Of a stretch of 64,000 nucleotides of DNA, positions 12,670-25,500 are shown in pieces. A model generated the notes under the pieces. That model made no database searches and was not told the DNA's origin. It saw only the letters and a list, made by a program, of their open reading frames with translations. The DNA is from Taiwanofungus camphoratus (Eukaryota; Basidiomycota; Agaricomycetes; Polyporales; Taiwanofungaceae). The position numbers and the translations under genes are program-made. The stretch covers positions 1,178,001-1,242,000 of the forward strand of contig CP021232.1 in assembly GCA_003999685.1 (NCBI GenBank), in the 5' to 3' direction. The first letter of the stretch is position 1; every line of letters begins with the position of its first letter.

Positions 12670-13171
12670 ATGGGAACACGAAATCTGAATTCTAGCAATA
12701 ACAATAGGCACGGTGCTTGCAATGTCCTTCCATGTAAAATGGTCTGTGTAGAGTGGAAGCCACTCGGTGAATTTAGGCATTCATTGGAGCTCGTCAAAAC
12801 CATAGTTGAAGCCCTCGACTGTACGTTTATTTTCACACCATTATCCGCTAAAGTTCGCATTCACACCCTCACTTAATCCCGTTCGGGTCCATTTGAATTG
12901 TGGTAAATTTTTATATCTCACAGGCCATAGACGCTATTACGAGGCGGGTTTTCTGCACGGCAACATTTGTCCTGCAAATATCGTCATGATGGATTTTGAC
13001 GGTCGGGAGAGCAATCGGGAAAATGAGGCCCGCATGTGGCCTTGGAAAGGGATATTGCTCGATCTGGATAAATCCAACAAGTCAATGCGATTCCTTCCTG
13101 GCAAATCAAGAAACACGAAGGAAAAGTGTAAGGAGAGCGAACCGGAGGTGTCTGCGAACGACAAGCAGTAA
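12670..13171 (+). pseudogene. Fragment of a fungal FunK1-type protein kinase
   Basis: Two exons (12670-12820 and 12924-13171, intron GTACGT...CACAG) join in frame. They give a piece resembling the middle of FunK1 kinases: PLGEFRHSLELVKTIVEALD, then HRRYYEAGFLHGNICPANIV, then GILLDLDKSN. The usual catalytic HRD is HGN here, so the catalytic Asp is lost. The DFG-equivalent reads LDLD. The stop at 13171 comes soon after, with no C-lobe and no N-terminal half. I read it as a decayed remnant; a short expressed pseudokinase is possible. Identification rests on motif spacing only. Confidence 0.55.
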
Positions 13172-13703
13172 TCAAAATGATGGAGGACTGTTCAAATCTC
13201 CGAGGTGTACTACCCACGTGCACCATGTTGTGAATTTCTCTTTCAATGTAACATGTGTCGCTGAATGTTACTTGTACGATCCATGGGTGGTGCAGTAGTG
13301 TCACGCATCAGGCGCCCGGCTCGTTTTGCAAACTTGGATTGTACTGATTATATTTCTTCCTCTGCTTTCTTCGACCCACTATTGGTCCTTCGCCTTCAAG
13401 ATTTAAGTTAATGACTACATGCTCCCTGTCCATAACACTAGCTCGGTGCCAGACATCTAACACAATGCTTTGATTCTCAGGACCTCAGAGATCATGAGTC
13501 TGCATGAAGGCCTGGATGGTGTCGTGTAATTAAAGCTGAGTTCAATGGTTCTGATCAGCTTTTGTGGTCTACAGAGTTGTGCCTATGATAGAACGGGCTA
13601 GACAGCCGTGTTCATTATAGTAACATTGAATATTGAGGCTTGCCTGAATTCGCAGTTGACATGTAATATGTGGACGCAAGTTCCAACAGAGCGTAGTATT
13701 GAT
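13172..13703. other. Intergenic, nothing recognised
   Basis: Lies between the kinase remnant and the 3' end of the Dal5-type transporter. No exon or repeat seen. Confidence 0.5.
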
Positions 13704-16471
13704 TCATAGAGTATAGCGAAAATCGGGGGCACGGTCGCCCAATTTCCTCAACTCACTATCGCTATACTTAACACCCTTCTCATCCGCTTCCCTCTGCTGC
13801 GCATCTCTCATTGCATTGACTCGCTTGTAAGCTAGCACGGTGGCAGGAAGGGCGATGAAACCGATGCCGATAAACATCAACTCAATGGCATCTATGGTGG
13901 AATTGGCGTAAGATTAACTTTGATATGGCTAAGTGGGGAAGTAAGTACTTACGCCCTAGGATATAGCGAGGCTCATCCTTAGCGAGATATATATTACTTG
14001 CAATGGCTCCACCGAAGTTGCCAATGCCGATGTGAAGCGCCATCCCAATACCTCGCTTGTACTGACCTGCCAGATTGTTCCCAAGCCTGCGTGTCCAATT
14101 TTAGAGCTTGTGCACTCAATTGGTGAGAACATTCTTGACCTACCAAGCGACTAACCCGGGAAATGCAGCGTACGACCCACCGACGCAAAAGAAAGTGCCA
14201 AAGTACTTCACTCCAACAGCCACGTCAGAAATGTTGATCGCAAAACCAATGAGACACATGATCAGGCCGACGAGGATGAATGGCGAGCGCAATCTTATGC
14301 TGTCCGACCAGGTCGCGAAGATAAGGAGCAATATCGCTGGACAAGTATGGCCGTCATAATGTTATTACAGCGAGCGTGATGATCACCCAAAGAGGACATA
14401 CTGGCAAAGATGTACGGAGGAACAGTGAGCAATTCACTGATGGCTGTATCATAGCCAAAGCTTCATTCAAGCGGCATTCAGCCCAAAATAAGCGTCAGGT
14501 ATATGACTTATGAGTTTACCTGTTGATGATTGATCTATAGACCGGAGTCAAGAAAGTAGCACTCGTATCCACACCAGCAAGCGGACTGCGGAGATAACAA
14601 GGACTCACGGCAAAAACAACGAAATTCCATATACTTGAGGTTCTATATTAACAGCGTTCTCTTCACCGAGGACGCAGATGTGACTCACAGGGAGTGATAA
14701 TGGAGAAGTACACCACTATCTGCAACCAGACCTAAGAATGCAAATTGGGTATCAGTAATTTAGGAATCATGTTGGGTTGGCCGCTTCAAACCCACCTGCC
14801 AATCGGAAAAGGCTGCCCAGAGATGACGTGGTTCAAAGTGTTCCTCTTCTCCCACAGAAGAGTTATCATATTCTGTATACGAACGAATGTGAGGCTCAAG
14901 CTTGTCTGTCATAGGAAAGTGAAATACTCTTTTTCCAAATAACATAGGCGCGCTCCTCTGGAGTGAGGAACTTGGCAGTGTTGGGGAAGTCGACGAGAAC
15001 TACGTATCGTAGGTTTTAACATGAACAATGATGAAGAGGCCCCGAGTCGCTCACCGAAGAATGCTATTGCACCAACAACAGCGGTAGCTATACCCTCAAG
15101 AATCTGAATTATGAAGAACATGAGGCGATTTGAGGTAATTTGACTTCGTGTAAACTCACGAAGATCCAAGACCAGCCCAGTAAGCCCGAGGTCCCGGACA
15201 TGAAGGAGATTGCAAAGGCAAGAAGACCAGAGAATGCACCTGCCATATTATTGTGAGCAACAGAACATTACGAGTCTGATTTATATAACAAAGGCACGAT
15301 GTTTACCCGCAATTGTAGCTCCACCATAGAAAAGGCCCACGCGGTACTGCAGCATATGGCGAGGATACCAGAGCGTCAGGCTGGTTGTGCATGAGAACTC
15401 AATCGCGTCTGCGTAGGAAAGGGCCGTGCGACGAATAGCGTACTAGTATACAACACCAGGGAAGAGACCTGCTTCAGTGACTCCGAGGCAGACACGAGTA
15501 CCGACTAATTGCGGATAGCTAAACGAGAAGTCAGAATACAATGCTACATGATGGGCGTCCTTGTTCCCTCACGTTTTGACGAGGCCCATTAAAGTCCTGA
15601 CATGAGCATGCACATGTCAGCCTAAGATCAGGATACGTGGAAGGGTTCCGCTGACATTATAGTACCCCAGACAACCTATGGGAGAAAGTCAGCTTCAGCA
15701 CGGCGGCGCTACGTATGCGACATACAGTGATTCCTGGTAACCACCTGCGTTTTGTGGCTTAAGAACATGACCAAAATCACAGCAGGTATGACGACACACC
15801 TCGAAGGGCGAAACTTCTTCAGCACCAAACTATTAGAGGAATAGAGTATCAGGCAAGACTGCATCGCCCTTTTGCAGGAATCTGACTCACTTTGCTGGAC
15901 ATTCACACAAGCAGTATGGCTAGTTAGACAGCGGAAGTCACAATAAGTTCATGTCTTCGGAGAACGGGTACTCACGATGAAATACATGGTCTAGATTGCG
16001 CGCTTGTAGAAGTGATGTCAAGCCATAACATAATGGCAATGTACTCACGAGAGCAATATTATATTTGTTTCCCGTCAAATTCAGTTGCGTAGTCAATCCC
16101 TGCAGTTTAGCATTGCCTGCAGGGAACTCAATTGGTAAAACACTCGACTATGACCTCATATATCTATAGATCTAAGCATACCAATATTTCCTAGTTCAAA
16201 TCGAGTCAATTAGAAGAAACAATAGAGTGGAGGGCCACACACCTCTGTCTAAAAAGGAACAAAGATACATCAAGGTAAGGATAGGCATAAGTCGCGTGTC
16301 AACCTTGCGCCACAGCTTCTTCTCTTGCTCTGGCGTCAGTAGAGGCGGAGGTGGTAGGTCTGAGTCTCCTCCATAGTCTCTGAGATTCTCCTGAAGACCA
16401 GTATGTTCGATTGCCTCAATCTCATTCTTTTCGACGCTCGCATTCCCAGAATCGCTCTCGAGCTTCGACAT
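13704..16471 (-). CDS. Major facilitator transporter, Dal5/anion:cation symporter type
   Basis: Plasma-membrane 12-helix carrier of the family that takes up allantoate, nicotinate and other organic anions; the substrate is unknown. The start is MSKLESDSGNASVEKNEIEA at 16471; an in-frame upstream ATG at 16555 is possible. Next come KKLWRKVDTRLMPILTLMYL and CSFLDRG, then the family motif DRGNIGNAKLQGL. That motif is built from three exons, the middle one only 9 nt (16190-16182). Many introns follow. The C-terminal tail reads VNAMRDAQQREADEKGVKYS and ends GDRAPDFRYTL, stop at 13706-13704. The gene looks intact but intron-dense, about ten or more introns. Confidence 0.8.
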
Positions 16472-17497
16472 GGCAGGAGCTCGAACGATTGAGGAGGTTT
16501 CCCGAGCCTCAAGACAACACGGGACAAGAGTAAGTGGGACTCGGAAATGATCCACGGTAGAAACGGTAACATAGCGCCTTCACTTTATACGACGTTCATC
16601 AGGTGAGCAAGGATCGGATTCCAATAGGTGAAAGAGATCAGTAAACTTCTCGTCCTGGTCACATTCGAGCAGTCGGAACCAATAGTGGGAGATCGGTACC
16701 CCGCATCAACCCCACATAGCCCGCACTTGGCGGACATGCTTGGACGCTAGCCCCATATCTGGACGCATCCTGTCCTCGTGATGAAACTAGTGGGTCAAGT
16801 ATGCGCTAGGGGCGAGGGCGAGTTACACAACGGGTACCCTCCTAGCGTACCGGCTTCCCGACGGTGCGACGCATGGCTGAGAGATGATGATAGTCTTTCC
16901 CCAAGATAATATTCGTCCAACTTGCCGAAGTCAAGTGCACCGACCAGCCAGGCAATGCTTTGTTGATTGTCTGAGTCTGGCTCAGTGCACAGAATCAACT
17001 CAAAGCCCTCATCATTGAGCACAATTGAGGCTTTGGTTCTAGAAATTTGATCTTCATCTACCTGGTGTCAAAAGGAACATGCGCAATTTAACGCCATAGC
17101 TTGAAGTCGCATCTGCAGTGGTATGCAAGTCTAAGACGCTGCAAGCCAGATAAGCAGTTGTCGACAATCTGCCACGATGCTCGAGAGACGAGGGCTCATT
17201 CGAGTTGACTTGTGCGATATCGCAAAATGTGGCAACTCAATTGTTGTTGCTGAATAGCGTCGTGGCGGTGCGACAGATCTAGAACACGCCTTACAGTTTC
17301 TGCTCTCGAGTCTCCAGATTCAAGATGCAATCCCACCCGTCAGATACGGATATCCTGAGGCACAAAGGTTGAAGGAAGTATCTAGTCTGCCTAGGAGACT
17401 ACACCAACCTCCCTTGGTTATAGCTATCAACACCGCTCAAGGATGGATGGACCGTTGCCACATATTCTTGCCTTTACTTCCCACGACTGTCTTCTCT
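16472..17497. other. Intergenic upstream of the Dal5-type transporter
   Basis: Probably contains that gene's promoter. A minus-strand open frame at 17022-16795 is unrecognised and lacks support. The right edge carries the first copy of a 13-bp target duplication (17485-17497). Confidence 0.5.
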
Positions 17498-18410
17498 CGA
17501 CCTCGAACCACCACCATCTCCTTGGGCACTTGTCGCTCACCGAGGCTTTACTCTACCATCCCTCTCTTAATACCACTCATTCTCGTGTCAAGATCATCCA
17601 ACTTGACCCCCACATTCTCTGTCTGAGCATCGATTAACTCGATCATAGAATTGTCGCTGTCCTACACTGTCTACGGCGACATTCTTCTCTCCCTTATCTG
17701 CCACCTGTCACTCAGAAGCGACAGCCTCCAAATCCTCTTGACCTTAAATGTGGTCAGCCCCAAACTTATCCAATTGTTGATGAACACGGTCGCTTGTAGA
17801 AGGGGAGGGGAGCAATCGCTACTCGACAACACTCAACACCCATGCAAGATGCACCGAAAAGAGGGCCTCCGTGCGTGGTTCGTCATTACGGGAGTTAGGG
17901 CAAGTTGCCAGGGGATCGGGGTCGAAGGGGTGGGCCGATATACTGGTCCTGTCGGTATGAGGATTTCTGAGCCAGGCTGGGAGGGGAAGGGGGGGAACTT
18001 CAGTCAGTCGTTGGGTAAGCGGGCCTCCTTCAACGGGCCGCATGGAACACGGGAGGAATCCGCGTGGGAAGTTTATTTGGGTGCCAGTGACCATCCCTAA
18101 TCGGGTCACCCATGAGGCGGGGAGAATAGCGACACCGAGAGCCGGCGATGACTCTTCCCGCCCACTTGATGACTGAGGCCCGAAACCAGTAGGGCAAACT
18201 CAGTCCCTTACGGGTGCTGTCGGTACGGACAACCGAGCCGGGCAACCCTTCCGAGCGTGTGGATTTCCTGCCCACGCCACGTAACGAGGGCACCGATCGA
18301 TAACGGTGCACCGCTCATGGGGGCGCGGAGCCTACTTACTATCCCTAACTCTACATGTACCACGGTGTACGGAGTATAAACCCGGTGAATTTAAATAAAT
18401 AAAAAAAAAA
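17498..18410 (+). mobile_element. Poly(A)-tailed insertion with 13-bp target-site duplication (non-LTR/SINE-like)
   Basis: The 13-mer GACTGTCTTCTCT occurs at 17485-17497 and again at 18411-18423. The second copy directly follows an A-rich tail (aaataaataaaaaaaaaa). A perfect duplication plus 3' A tail is the mark of target-primed reverse transcription. The ~0.9-kb insert has no reverse transcriptase. Its right half (about 17880-18340) is GC-rich and composed differently from its flanks. It could be a SINE-like element, a 5'-truncated LINE or a retrocopy; I do not recognise the family. Confidence 0.65.
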
Positions 18411-18896
18411 GACTGTCTTCTCTGGTCGACTCCCTCTGAGATTCATGTATCAGCCTACGGGCTCGAAGTGCATCTCTCAGCCTGCTGGTTGACTCGTGGT
18501 CATGCAATGTGTCCAAGTGCACTACAACTTCCATCATATGGTTGCGAGGTCAGTAAAACGAACTCTATTCATGTGTCCAGATGTCAGTGTCGGCGTCCTA
18601 GTTTCCCGAGGATCTTCTCAATTCAATGTCCTGACATGATAGCTTAGTTCTCGTGCCATTCATCTGCATATGGCGATTTGATATTTAACACGTTCACTCG
18701 ACGCAGCATATCTCTGCAACTTCAACATCTCAACTGATGTGCGTAAACCTCTTTCTGATTCTTCTTAAGGCCTCACTACCAGAATTAGCGCTTGTCAACA
18801 CTCCATATACTAGTCACATTCACGGATCCGAGCGTAGCTATCAGTCACTTCAACCCGTACAAAGATCGTGCCTATCTTTTCCGCGCCCAGGCCAAG
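18411..18896. promoter_or_regulatory. Upstream region of the AAA ATPase gene
   Basis: Starts with the second target-duplication copy. No coding exon seen. The promoter of the gene starting at 18897 must lie here, so the neighbouring insertion may have moved upstream elements away. Confidence 0.45.
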
Positions 18897-21800
18897 ATGG
18901 ACCCTCATCTTACACAACCACATCTGAGTCATTCCAGTTTTTCCGCATACTTCACAGGCCTCCAGCAGGATTTGTCTTCAATGAATCCTGGTGAGTTGAA
19001 TTTGACATCTATGGTTTCCTAAACGTCTACATTTCCAATGCAGGTACTGCCGGTCTGAGCGCATATCCGTCTGTACCCATGCCTGCTGTTGGAGAGCTCG
19101 TGAGATATGATCCTTCATCGCAGAGCACGGAACAGCAGGAAGAAGTTGTACCGGAAGGAGCTCCTGGGACAGTCCTTGAGGTCAAGCATCTGCATGAAGT
19201 GTTCGATTATATGACGCAAGAATATATCATCAAGCCTGCGCTCCCCTTCCACCAGAAATCTTCAGACAGTAACAAATTTGATGGTTCCAAGTATACAGCG
19301 TATGCTTTTACTGTGATTCGGAAGTTCAGTCCCAGTGGGAGGAATAGGACCAACACGTTTAATATTACCACGGAGCTCGAAATCCACAGTAAACATCTGA
19401 TTGAAGTCGGTCAAGGTGCTATTGGACAGATTCCAGGCATTTCGTGGACCGCAATGCCTCTTCGGGTATGTCCGCATAAACTTCAGCGCAACTCAATTAC
19501 GTTCTTGATGATCATACTGAATACTTGCCACAGGTTGATCCGCAAATACTTCTTGCATGGCTTCCGGAGCTGCAAAAGTATTGCGAAGACATCACGAAGA
19601 AATTTGGGTCTGAGCCGGCAGACTCTCCCATCCACGAGACACATGCCCACCTTGAACATCTCTTGAAGTATCTTTCCACAACCCATGCATCCACCCTCGC
19701 CACACTGTCATCTCTCCTTGCGCATGATGAAATCAACTTTGATCTCCTCTGGGCTATCTATGTTCCTCGAAAGACGATACTGTACACACTTTGTCCTATC
19801 ACCGGCGAGCCACGCGCGGTGCGCCTCGTACAAGCCCAGTGCTGCCAGAAAATAGACATGGACAAACCTCTCCCAATAGCTTATGATCCTATCGGGCTTT
19901 CCGTGAACAAAAACCAGGACGCACAGGTCCACTATTTGTGGCGACTTGTTGTGGACTATGTTGAGGCTGACGTTGGCGTACCAGGCGAGGATGCAGACGA
20001 GAGCAGGCGAGACAGACCGCCTCAATTTGGTTACGCAGGCCTCAGCAGCGTGCTTGACGTAAACAACTTCAAGGGCACGAAAAAGATTTCAAAGCTACCT
20101 GCGTTTCCGATACAGTACTACTCGGGGCCTGGCGGTGTTGAGGGCTTGAAGGACAGATTGATCAAACGCGGCAAAAAGTGGGCGGGTATCGCTGGTGGCA
20201 TTCACCATCTAGCATATCGAGGCATTGCCTTCCGCTGGGTGAAGAAGATGTATGTAAGATTTAGTGTAAGTTGTCTCTAAAACACTTTCGTTAAGGTACA
20301 ACATTGTCTCTGATTCTACCATCTCATCCCTCGTTCATGCATTTGCAGGTTAATTCAAGAGTCATGGTCGATAGAAGTATGTAACATTGCCCTTTCAGAC
20401 TTCTGTCATGTAGCAACTCCATTCTCCCTCATGCAGGGACCTTCATAGACATTGTTCCCAACTATCCGATGTTCCCTATGGTAAGGAAGACACTTTCGGG
20501 AGAAGAGATTGATAGGCACGCTTTGCGCGCTGGTGCAGGGGCCTCCGATACCGAGTGGTTTTCGCCTGCTGGTTCCTCTGAACTCTCGGATGAAGAGTAT
20601 ATGCTCACCTCACCCATCGTGTATGGGTTCAGTCTTTTGAATAAACAGTGGCGTACGTACTCCTGAGTTTTAGCCCATTTCGCGCAGGTCTTAAACGCCT
20701 ATAACGTTCTTATATCTGACCATGTCTTTCTCGCACTGCATGTGTATATGATATTCCCTTACTGATTTCCCTTTATCATCGCAGTGGAATTCTCAGTTGA
20801 TCACGTCGAACCCTTCCAATGGAATGACGAAGGCTTTACCCAACTTGTCATTCCTGCTGAACATAAAATGATTCTCAAAACCCTCGTCGAGACTTACAGC
20901 AGCGGTACTGCCATGAAATTCGACGACTTCATATCAGGAAAAGGCCTCGGACTCGTGATTAACCTTTTTGGTAATCCAGGAACAGGTGATATTTAGCTTC
21001 TCACTTTGACCGAGGGGTCGCTGATCTGGGAACATCCTCAAGGCAAAAGTTTAACAGCTGAGGCTATGAGCGAGTGTATGTATATGCCCTTCACTGCTTC
21101 TCAGGACTGACTCTGCTCTACTGTTTTATTTACCCTATAGATATGCGAAGTGAGTTTCAAATATTCCACCATGCTGATTCTTGCCTAATGCGATGTCTAG
21201 AGCCGTTGTATGTTGTGGGCGCAGCAGATTTGGGTACGACAGCAGAAATAGTGGATGCAAATCTTACTACCGTTTTCAAAGTGTCGGCTTGTTGGGAGGC
21301 AGTAGTGCTAATTGACGAAGCTGATGTATTCCTCGAGGAGCGGTCTCTTCAATTCCTCGAACGGAATGCGATGGTTGCAGTGTTTTTGAGACAACTCGAG
21401 TACTTGCAGTCCCGTTTTATCTCACGCATGTTCGGAGTCAAACTGACACTTGTGCGCTTTCTAGGTACTTCCGCGGCATTCTCTTCTTGACCACTAACCG
21501 GGTCCGTGTCTTTGATGAAGCGTTCCAGTCTCGTATACACGTATCGCTTCGCTACCTAGACCTCTCACCCAATGCAAGAAGGCAAATCTGGGTAGCATTC
21601 ATGAGAAAGGTAAATGGTGATATTTCATGTGGAGGACTGTCAGAAGATGAGTTGCGCGAGCTCGCCGACAAGAAAGTAAACGGGCGGCAAATTAAGAATG
21701 TAGTGAAGACTGCTGGAGCATTGGCGATCGGGAGACAAGAGAAATTCGGTTACCAGCATATAATTCAGGTATTGAACTTGATGGAGCAGTTTGACACCAG

Positions 21801-22007
21801 GTGCGTGGTCATACATCTGTTAAACAAGTGCGGCCTCTCACTGTCATCTTAGTCATTCCATGTATCAATAGACTAGGAATGTTTGCGGCTCCGTCTCTTA
21901 CCATTCAATCCTGTATGAAGTCCGATCAAAAGCACAAAGCTGTGTGCATCGCTGAAAAATTCAGTGGCTATAGTCCGCTATGTAACAACATTACTCGATA
22001 TCCCTGA
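18897..22007 (+). CDS. AAA+ ATPase with fungal N-terminal domain (DUF7025-type)
   Basis: Family common in filamentous fungi, function unknown. The ATG at 18897 gives MDPHLTQPHLSHSSFSAYF, joined by an intron to GTAGLSAYPSVPMPAVGELV. The N-terminal domain follows (VLEVKHLHEVFDYMTQEYII; LRKYLSTTHASTLATLSSLL-like helices; DLLWAIYVPRKTILYTLCPI). The AAA core has Walker A GNPGTGKS, assembled across an intron (20986-21042), and Walker B AVVLIDEADVFLEER. Sensor-1 is FLTTNRV, with the arginine finger in FQSRIHVSLRY. A 9-nt exon (21141-21149) supplies YMR between TAEAMSE and KPLYVVGAADLG. The 3' end is less sure: splicing at an ACTAG|GAATG-like site would stop at 22007, while read-through would stop at 21852. 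Confidence 0.85.
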
Positions 22008-22551
22008 GTGCATGCTCGGGACGTTAGTTGAACAAGGATATAAAAATTTCTTGACGTGAAGACATTACTCTCCCCTGGTGCTGTGCCGAACACAATACAG
22101 CTTATTGTTTGGCATCCTCCAGACTTTGGGGGACCTGAAACTGATGGTCTACTCTGAAGAATTCTCATTCATATGCAAACTTTCTCGACACTGAGAGACA
22201 CTCGCCGTTCTCCCTTCTATACCATGAACCACGTGCCTATGCATGATGGAACATTGCCGAGGTGCTTTGAGTCCAAGTCCTTGTGTCTCTTCTACTCGTC
22301 TGATGTTCTGATCCCGGCCTGATTCTAGCTGTAGACAGTAAGTACGGTCCGATGCCTACTCGATCACGTGCGTCGACTTCTCTTCCATTGCAAGGATATT
22401 TTCGACTCACGACCGAGCATAGTCATGTGTCTGTCTGCCTCGGCAATCGATGGGCTGAAGTATGCATTCCAGCCAAAGTCGAAGAACACCTCATGGGTAC
22501 GTGTGGTTATATATGACACATGCGAATCGTTCGACGTTACGACTACACACC
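22008..22551. promoter_or_regulatory. Promoter region of the GH92 gene
   Basis: A TATA-like TTATATATGACA lies near 22508-22519, about 35 bp before the start codon. Nothing else was recognised. Confidence 0.4.
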
Positions 22552-25500
22552 ATGCGCTGTATCTGTATGTCAACGTCCATCCTAGCCGCAATCCTTTTGT
22601 CCGGTTTACGCGGTGCCCTTGCGATAGACTCGCGAGCATCGACCTACGGCGCATCGAATGCTAACTCACCCATTATGTCAATCACTGACCCGGCGAGTCT
22701 AGTCAATCTATTTGTTGGAACCACGAACGGCGGACATGTCTTCCCAGGTATATTCACGAGTTCCCTATATATAAACACACTGATCTCGGCTCTATCCTTG
22801 TAGGTGCAACACTACCACATGGTATGGTGAAAGTCGGAATGGACACTGACTCGCCGGGGAACGTATGTTCCGTTGGTTTGATGTTTCACGTTGCGGTATG
22901 AATGGTGAAACAGCAAGCGGGATACGATGCAAACCCTATTTACAATGTCACTGGTTTCTCCCAACTACACGATGACGGTACAGGTGGTGTGAGTTTTTGC
23001 TAAGCAGGGTCATCAATTCGGAACTATTGAGCTTTGAATCACCTGGCAGGGAGTGTCGCTCTCGCAGTTCAAGCTATGGCCTTTTGCTTCCTGCGGCGGC
23101 GACAACTCATTTGCAGCGTGCTCCACTTCTCTGGAGAGTAGGAAAGCATCGCGTAAAATCCTGCTAGATGGTATGTTGAATAGGTGCTTGGTTTGTGGTC
23201 AGATGTCACCTGAGCGAGCTATTTCTTCTGACCGGCATCATCCCTTAACTCTCAACCCAACCCATGACATAGGATCGCCGGATGATGCAGCTGAGCCTGG
23301 ATACTTTTCATCAAATTTGGTAAGGTTATTCCTTGATCTAAAGATGCGTACAGTGCACTCTGTTGCTCTGTTTGTTGGTGTTGTTTGAGTGTTTAAGGGG
23401 GTTGTTCAGACGCTCATTCACTCCGTTCCTGCATGATCTCGCTTGCTCAAATGAAATTCATAGTCAACTGGCGTTCGCGTCGAGTTGACCGCTACCCGAC
23501 GGGCTGCCTTGCATCGGTACGTAATCTCAGCCGACGATGATTCGATGCGGTTGTCTCTTACATAGGCTGGATTCATCCTTATCTCATTCACGCATGCAAT
23601 GGTTAAAAGCTATACCTTCCCTCCCAAATCGGAACAACCGCGAATGGTAGTCGACATTACTAACGATGGAGAACAGAGCAGTACGGACCCTATCATGGAA
23701 CTTGACCCTGACACAGCCAGAGTAACTGGTCAATCCTACTCGTATGACAGATACATATTTATTCACTGACAAGCACTGGAATATGTACCTTCAGGTGGTG
23801 CATCTTTCCAAGCCTCATTTGGCCCTGGCCGTTATCGAGTGTATACATGCGTCGATTTTCAGGGCGAGGGTTTCGATCTGGTGCGTTTCTTTCCCTGAAC
23901 AAGCGACTTCTTCGTCATTGTCGGGTTTCTCTTTTGTGGAACTAGGGTAAACCAGTTGAGTACGGTGCCTGGCTGGGAGATTATCCAGTTAAGCAAAGTG
24001 TCAATATTAATCAGTTATATTTCGGTACGGATCACTGTCATCATGAGAATTCAACCGCTTGTTTCATCAAACTTCCTTCTGTGACATCTGATTGTAGGCT
24101 TCCGTGACGAGCTGGGCGCGCTTTTCACGTTCGCGCCAAATCCAAATGGTGTGTTCAGAGTCGGTTCTGGCTTATACATCAAAATGAATTTGGCGCTTCA
24201 TGTAGGCACTACGGCAATACTCGCCCGCGTTGGCGTCTCCTTCATCTCCACCGCCCAGGCGTGTTCGAATGCCGAGGAAGAGATACCTGATTTTGACTTC
24301 GATGGTGTCCAATCTGAAGCAAGGGCCCAATGGAACGAAATCCTTGGACGGGTACAGGTTGGCACTGAGGGTGTGGATAACGAAATAGTGGAACTGCTCT
24401 ACAGTTCGTTGTATAGGATCCATATAGTACCCGCTGATTGTGAGTTAGCACCTGTTATAGTAGATTTGGTGCTTACTCGGTTGAACCCTCATCATAGACA
24501 CCGGAGAGAATCCGTTATGGAACTCCACGGAGCCTTATTACGACTCTTTCTATTGCAATGTGCGTGCTCCGTCTTCCCTTCTGTTCTCCGAGGTTTTCGC
24601 GAGTACGGTGGGACTCAGCTATGTCTTCCAACGCAGTGGGATACATATCGCACTCTTTACTCGCTCATGGCATTGCACGACCCTGTGAACTTCGCGCGGA
24701 TTGTGAGAGGTCTCATCAACATCCAACAACACGAAGGTGCACAACAAGAGCATCTGTTATACCGAGTGATGGACTTCATCAGTGACTTGATGCAGGCTGG
24801 CTCCCGGAATGCCGAGGCGCTACGGCCAAGCAATTCATTCAAGGCGGTAGTAGTGAGTTGCTTTGCAAGCTGCTTCCGTGTAACCGTTGTGCTCCGTGAT
24901 AAGTAGTCAATGCGATGGGCCGATAAGCTTTACTGAACCCGTCCATGACGTTCTGGGAGCTTTGTGCCCTGGTTTCATATGCGCCGCAATGTCTTCGGAC
25001 CCTTTCACCCTTATCTGACTGGGCGACTGCTTCATAGATGGGGACCCGATCCTTGGAGAGTTCATCGTCAAGTGAGTTGTTGCCGCCCGTTATGTAAACG
25101 TTCGCCAACGATCTGACGCACCGTTACTCCGTGTCTCGCCTCCAGGTTTAATGACCAAGCTGACGCACTGAATGTATCTGCCACGGTGTTGTACGACGCG
25201 TTGATTGCCGATGCCGAGGATCAGCCGCCAAACTGGGACCTGCAAGGACGGCAGGCCAATATCTGGAAATCGTTGGGTAAGGAAAGTATGCGCTGCATGA
25301 CGTAGCACGCTCAAGGCACCTGCCGTTCGCAGGCTACATACCTCAGGACGTCTGGGAGCCGAGCGGAACCAACACCAAGCAGGTCTCGCGGACATTAGAG
25401 GTACGCATGCAAGGCGCACGCCGTATGTGCGATCAGAGGTACTTGTATTGACTATTCGTATTGCAGTATTCCTTCGATGACTTCGCCGTTTCTCAGGCTG

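Noticed and set aside
16121-16200. tRNA-like string (ACTCAATTGGT...AGTTCAAATC) on the plus strand
   Set aside because: Stems do not form, and the segment is explained by two introns and a micro-exon of the transporter on the other strand.
18030-18311. Minus-strand 93-codon frame in the retroposed insert
   Set aside because: It has the repetitive Arg/Gly/Pro look of translated GC-rich repeat DNA and no reverse transcriptase or nuclease motif.
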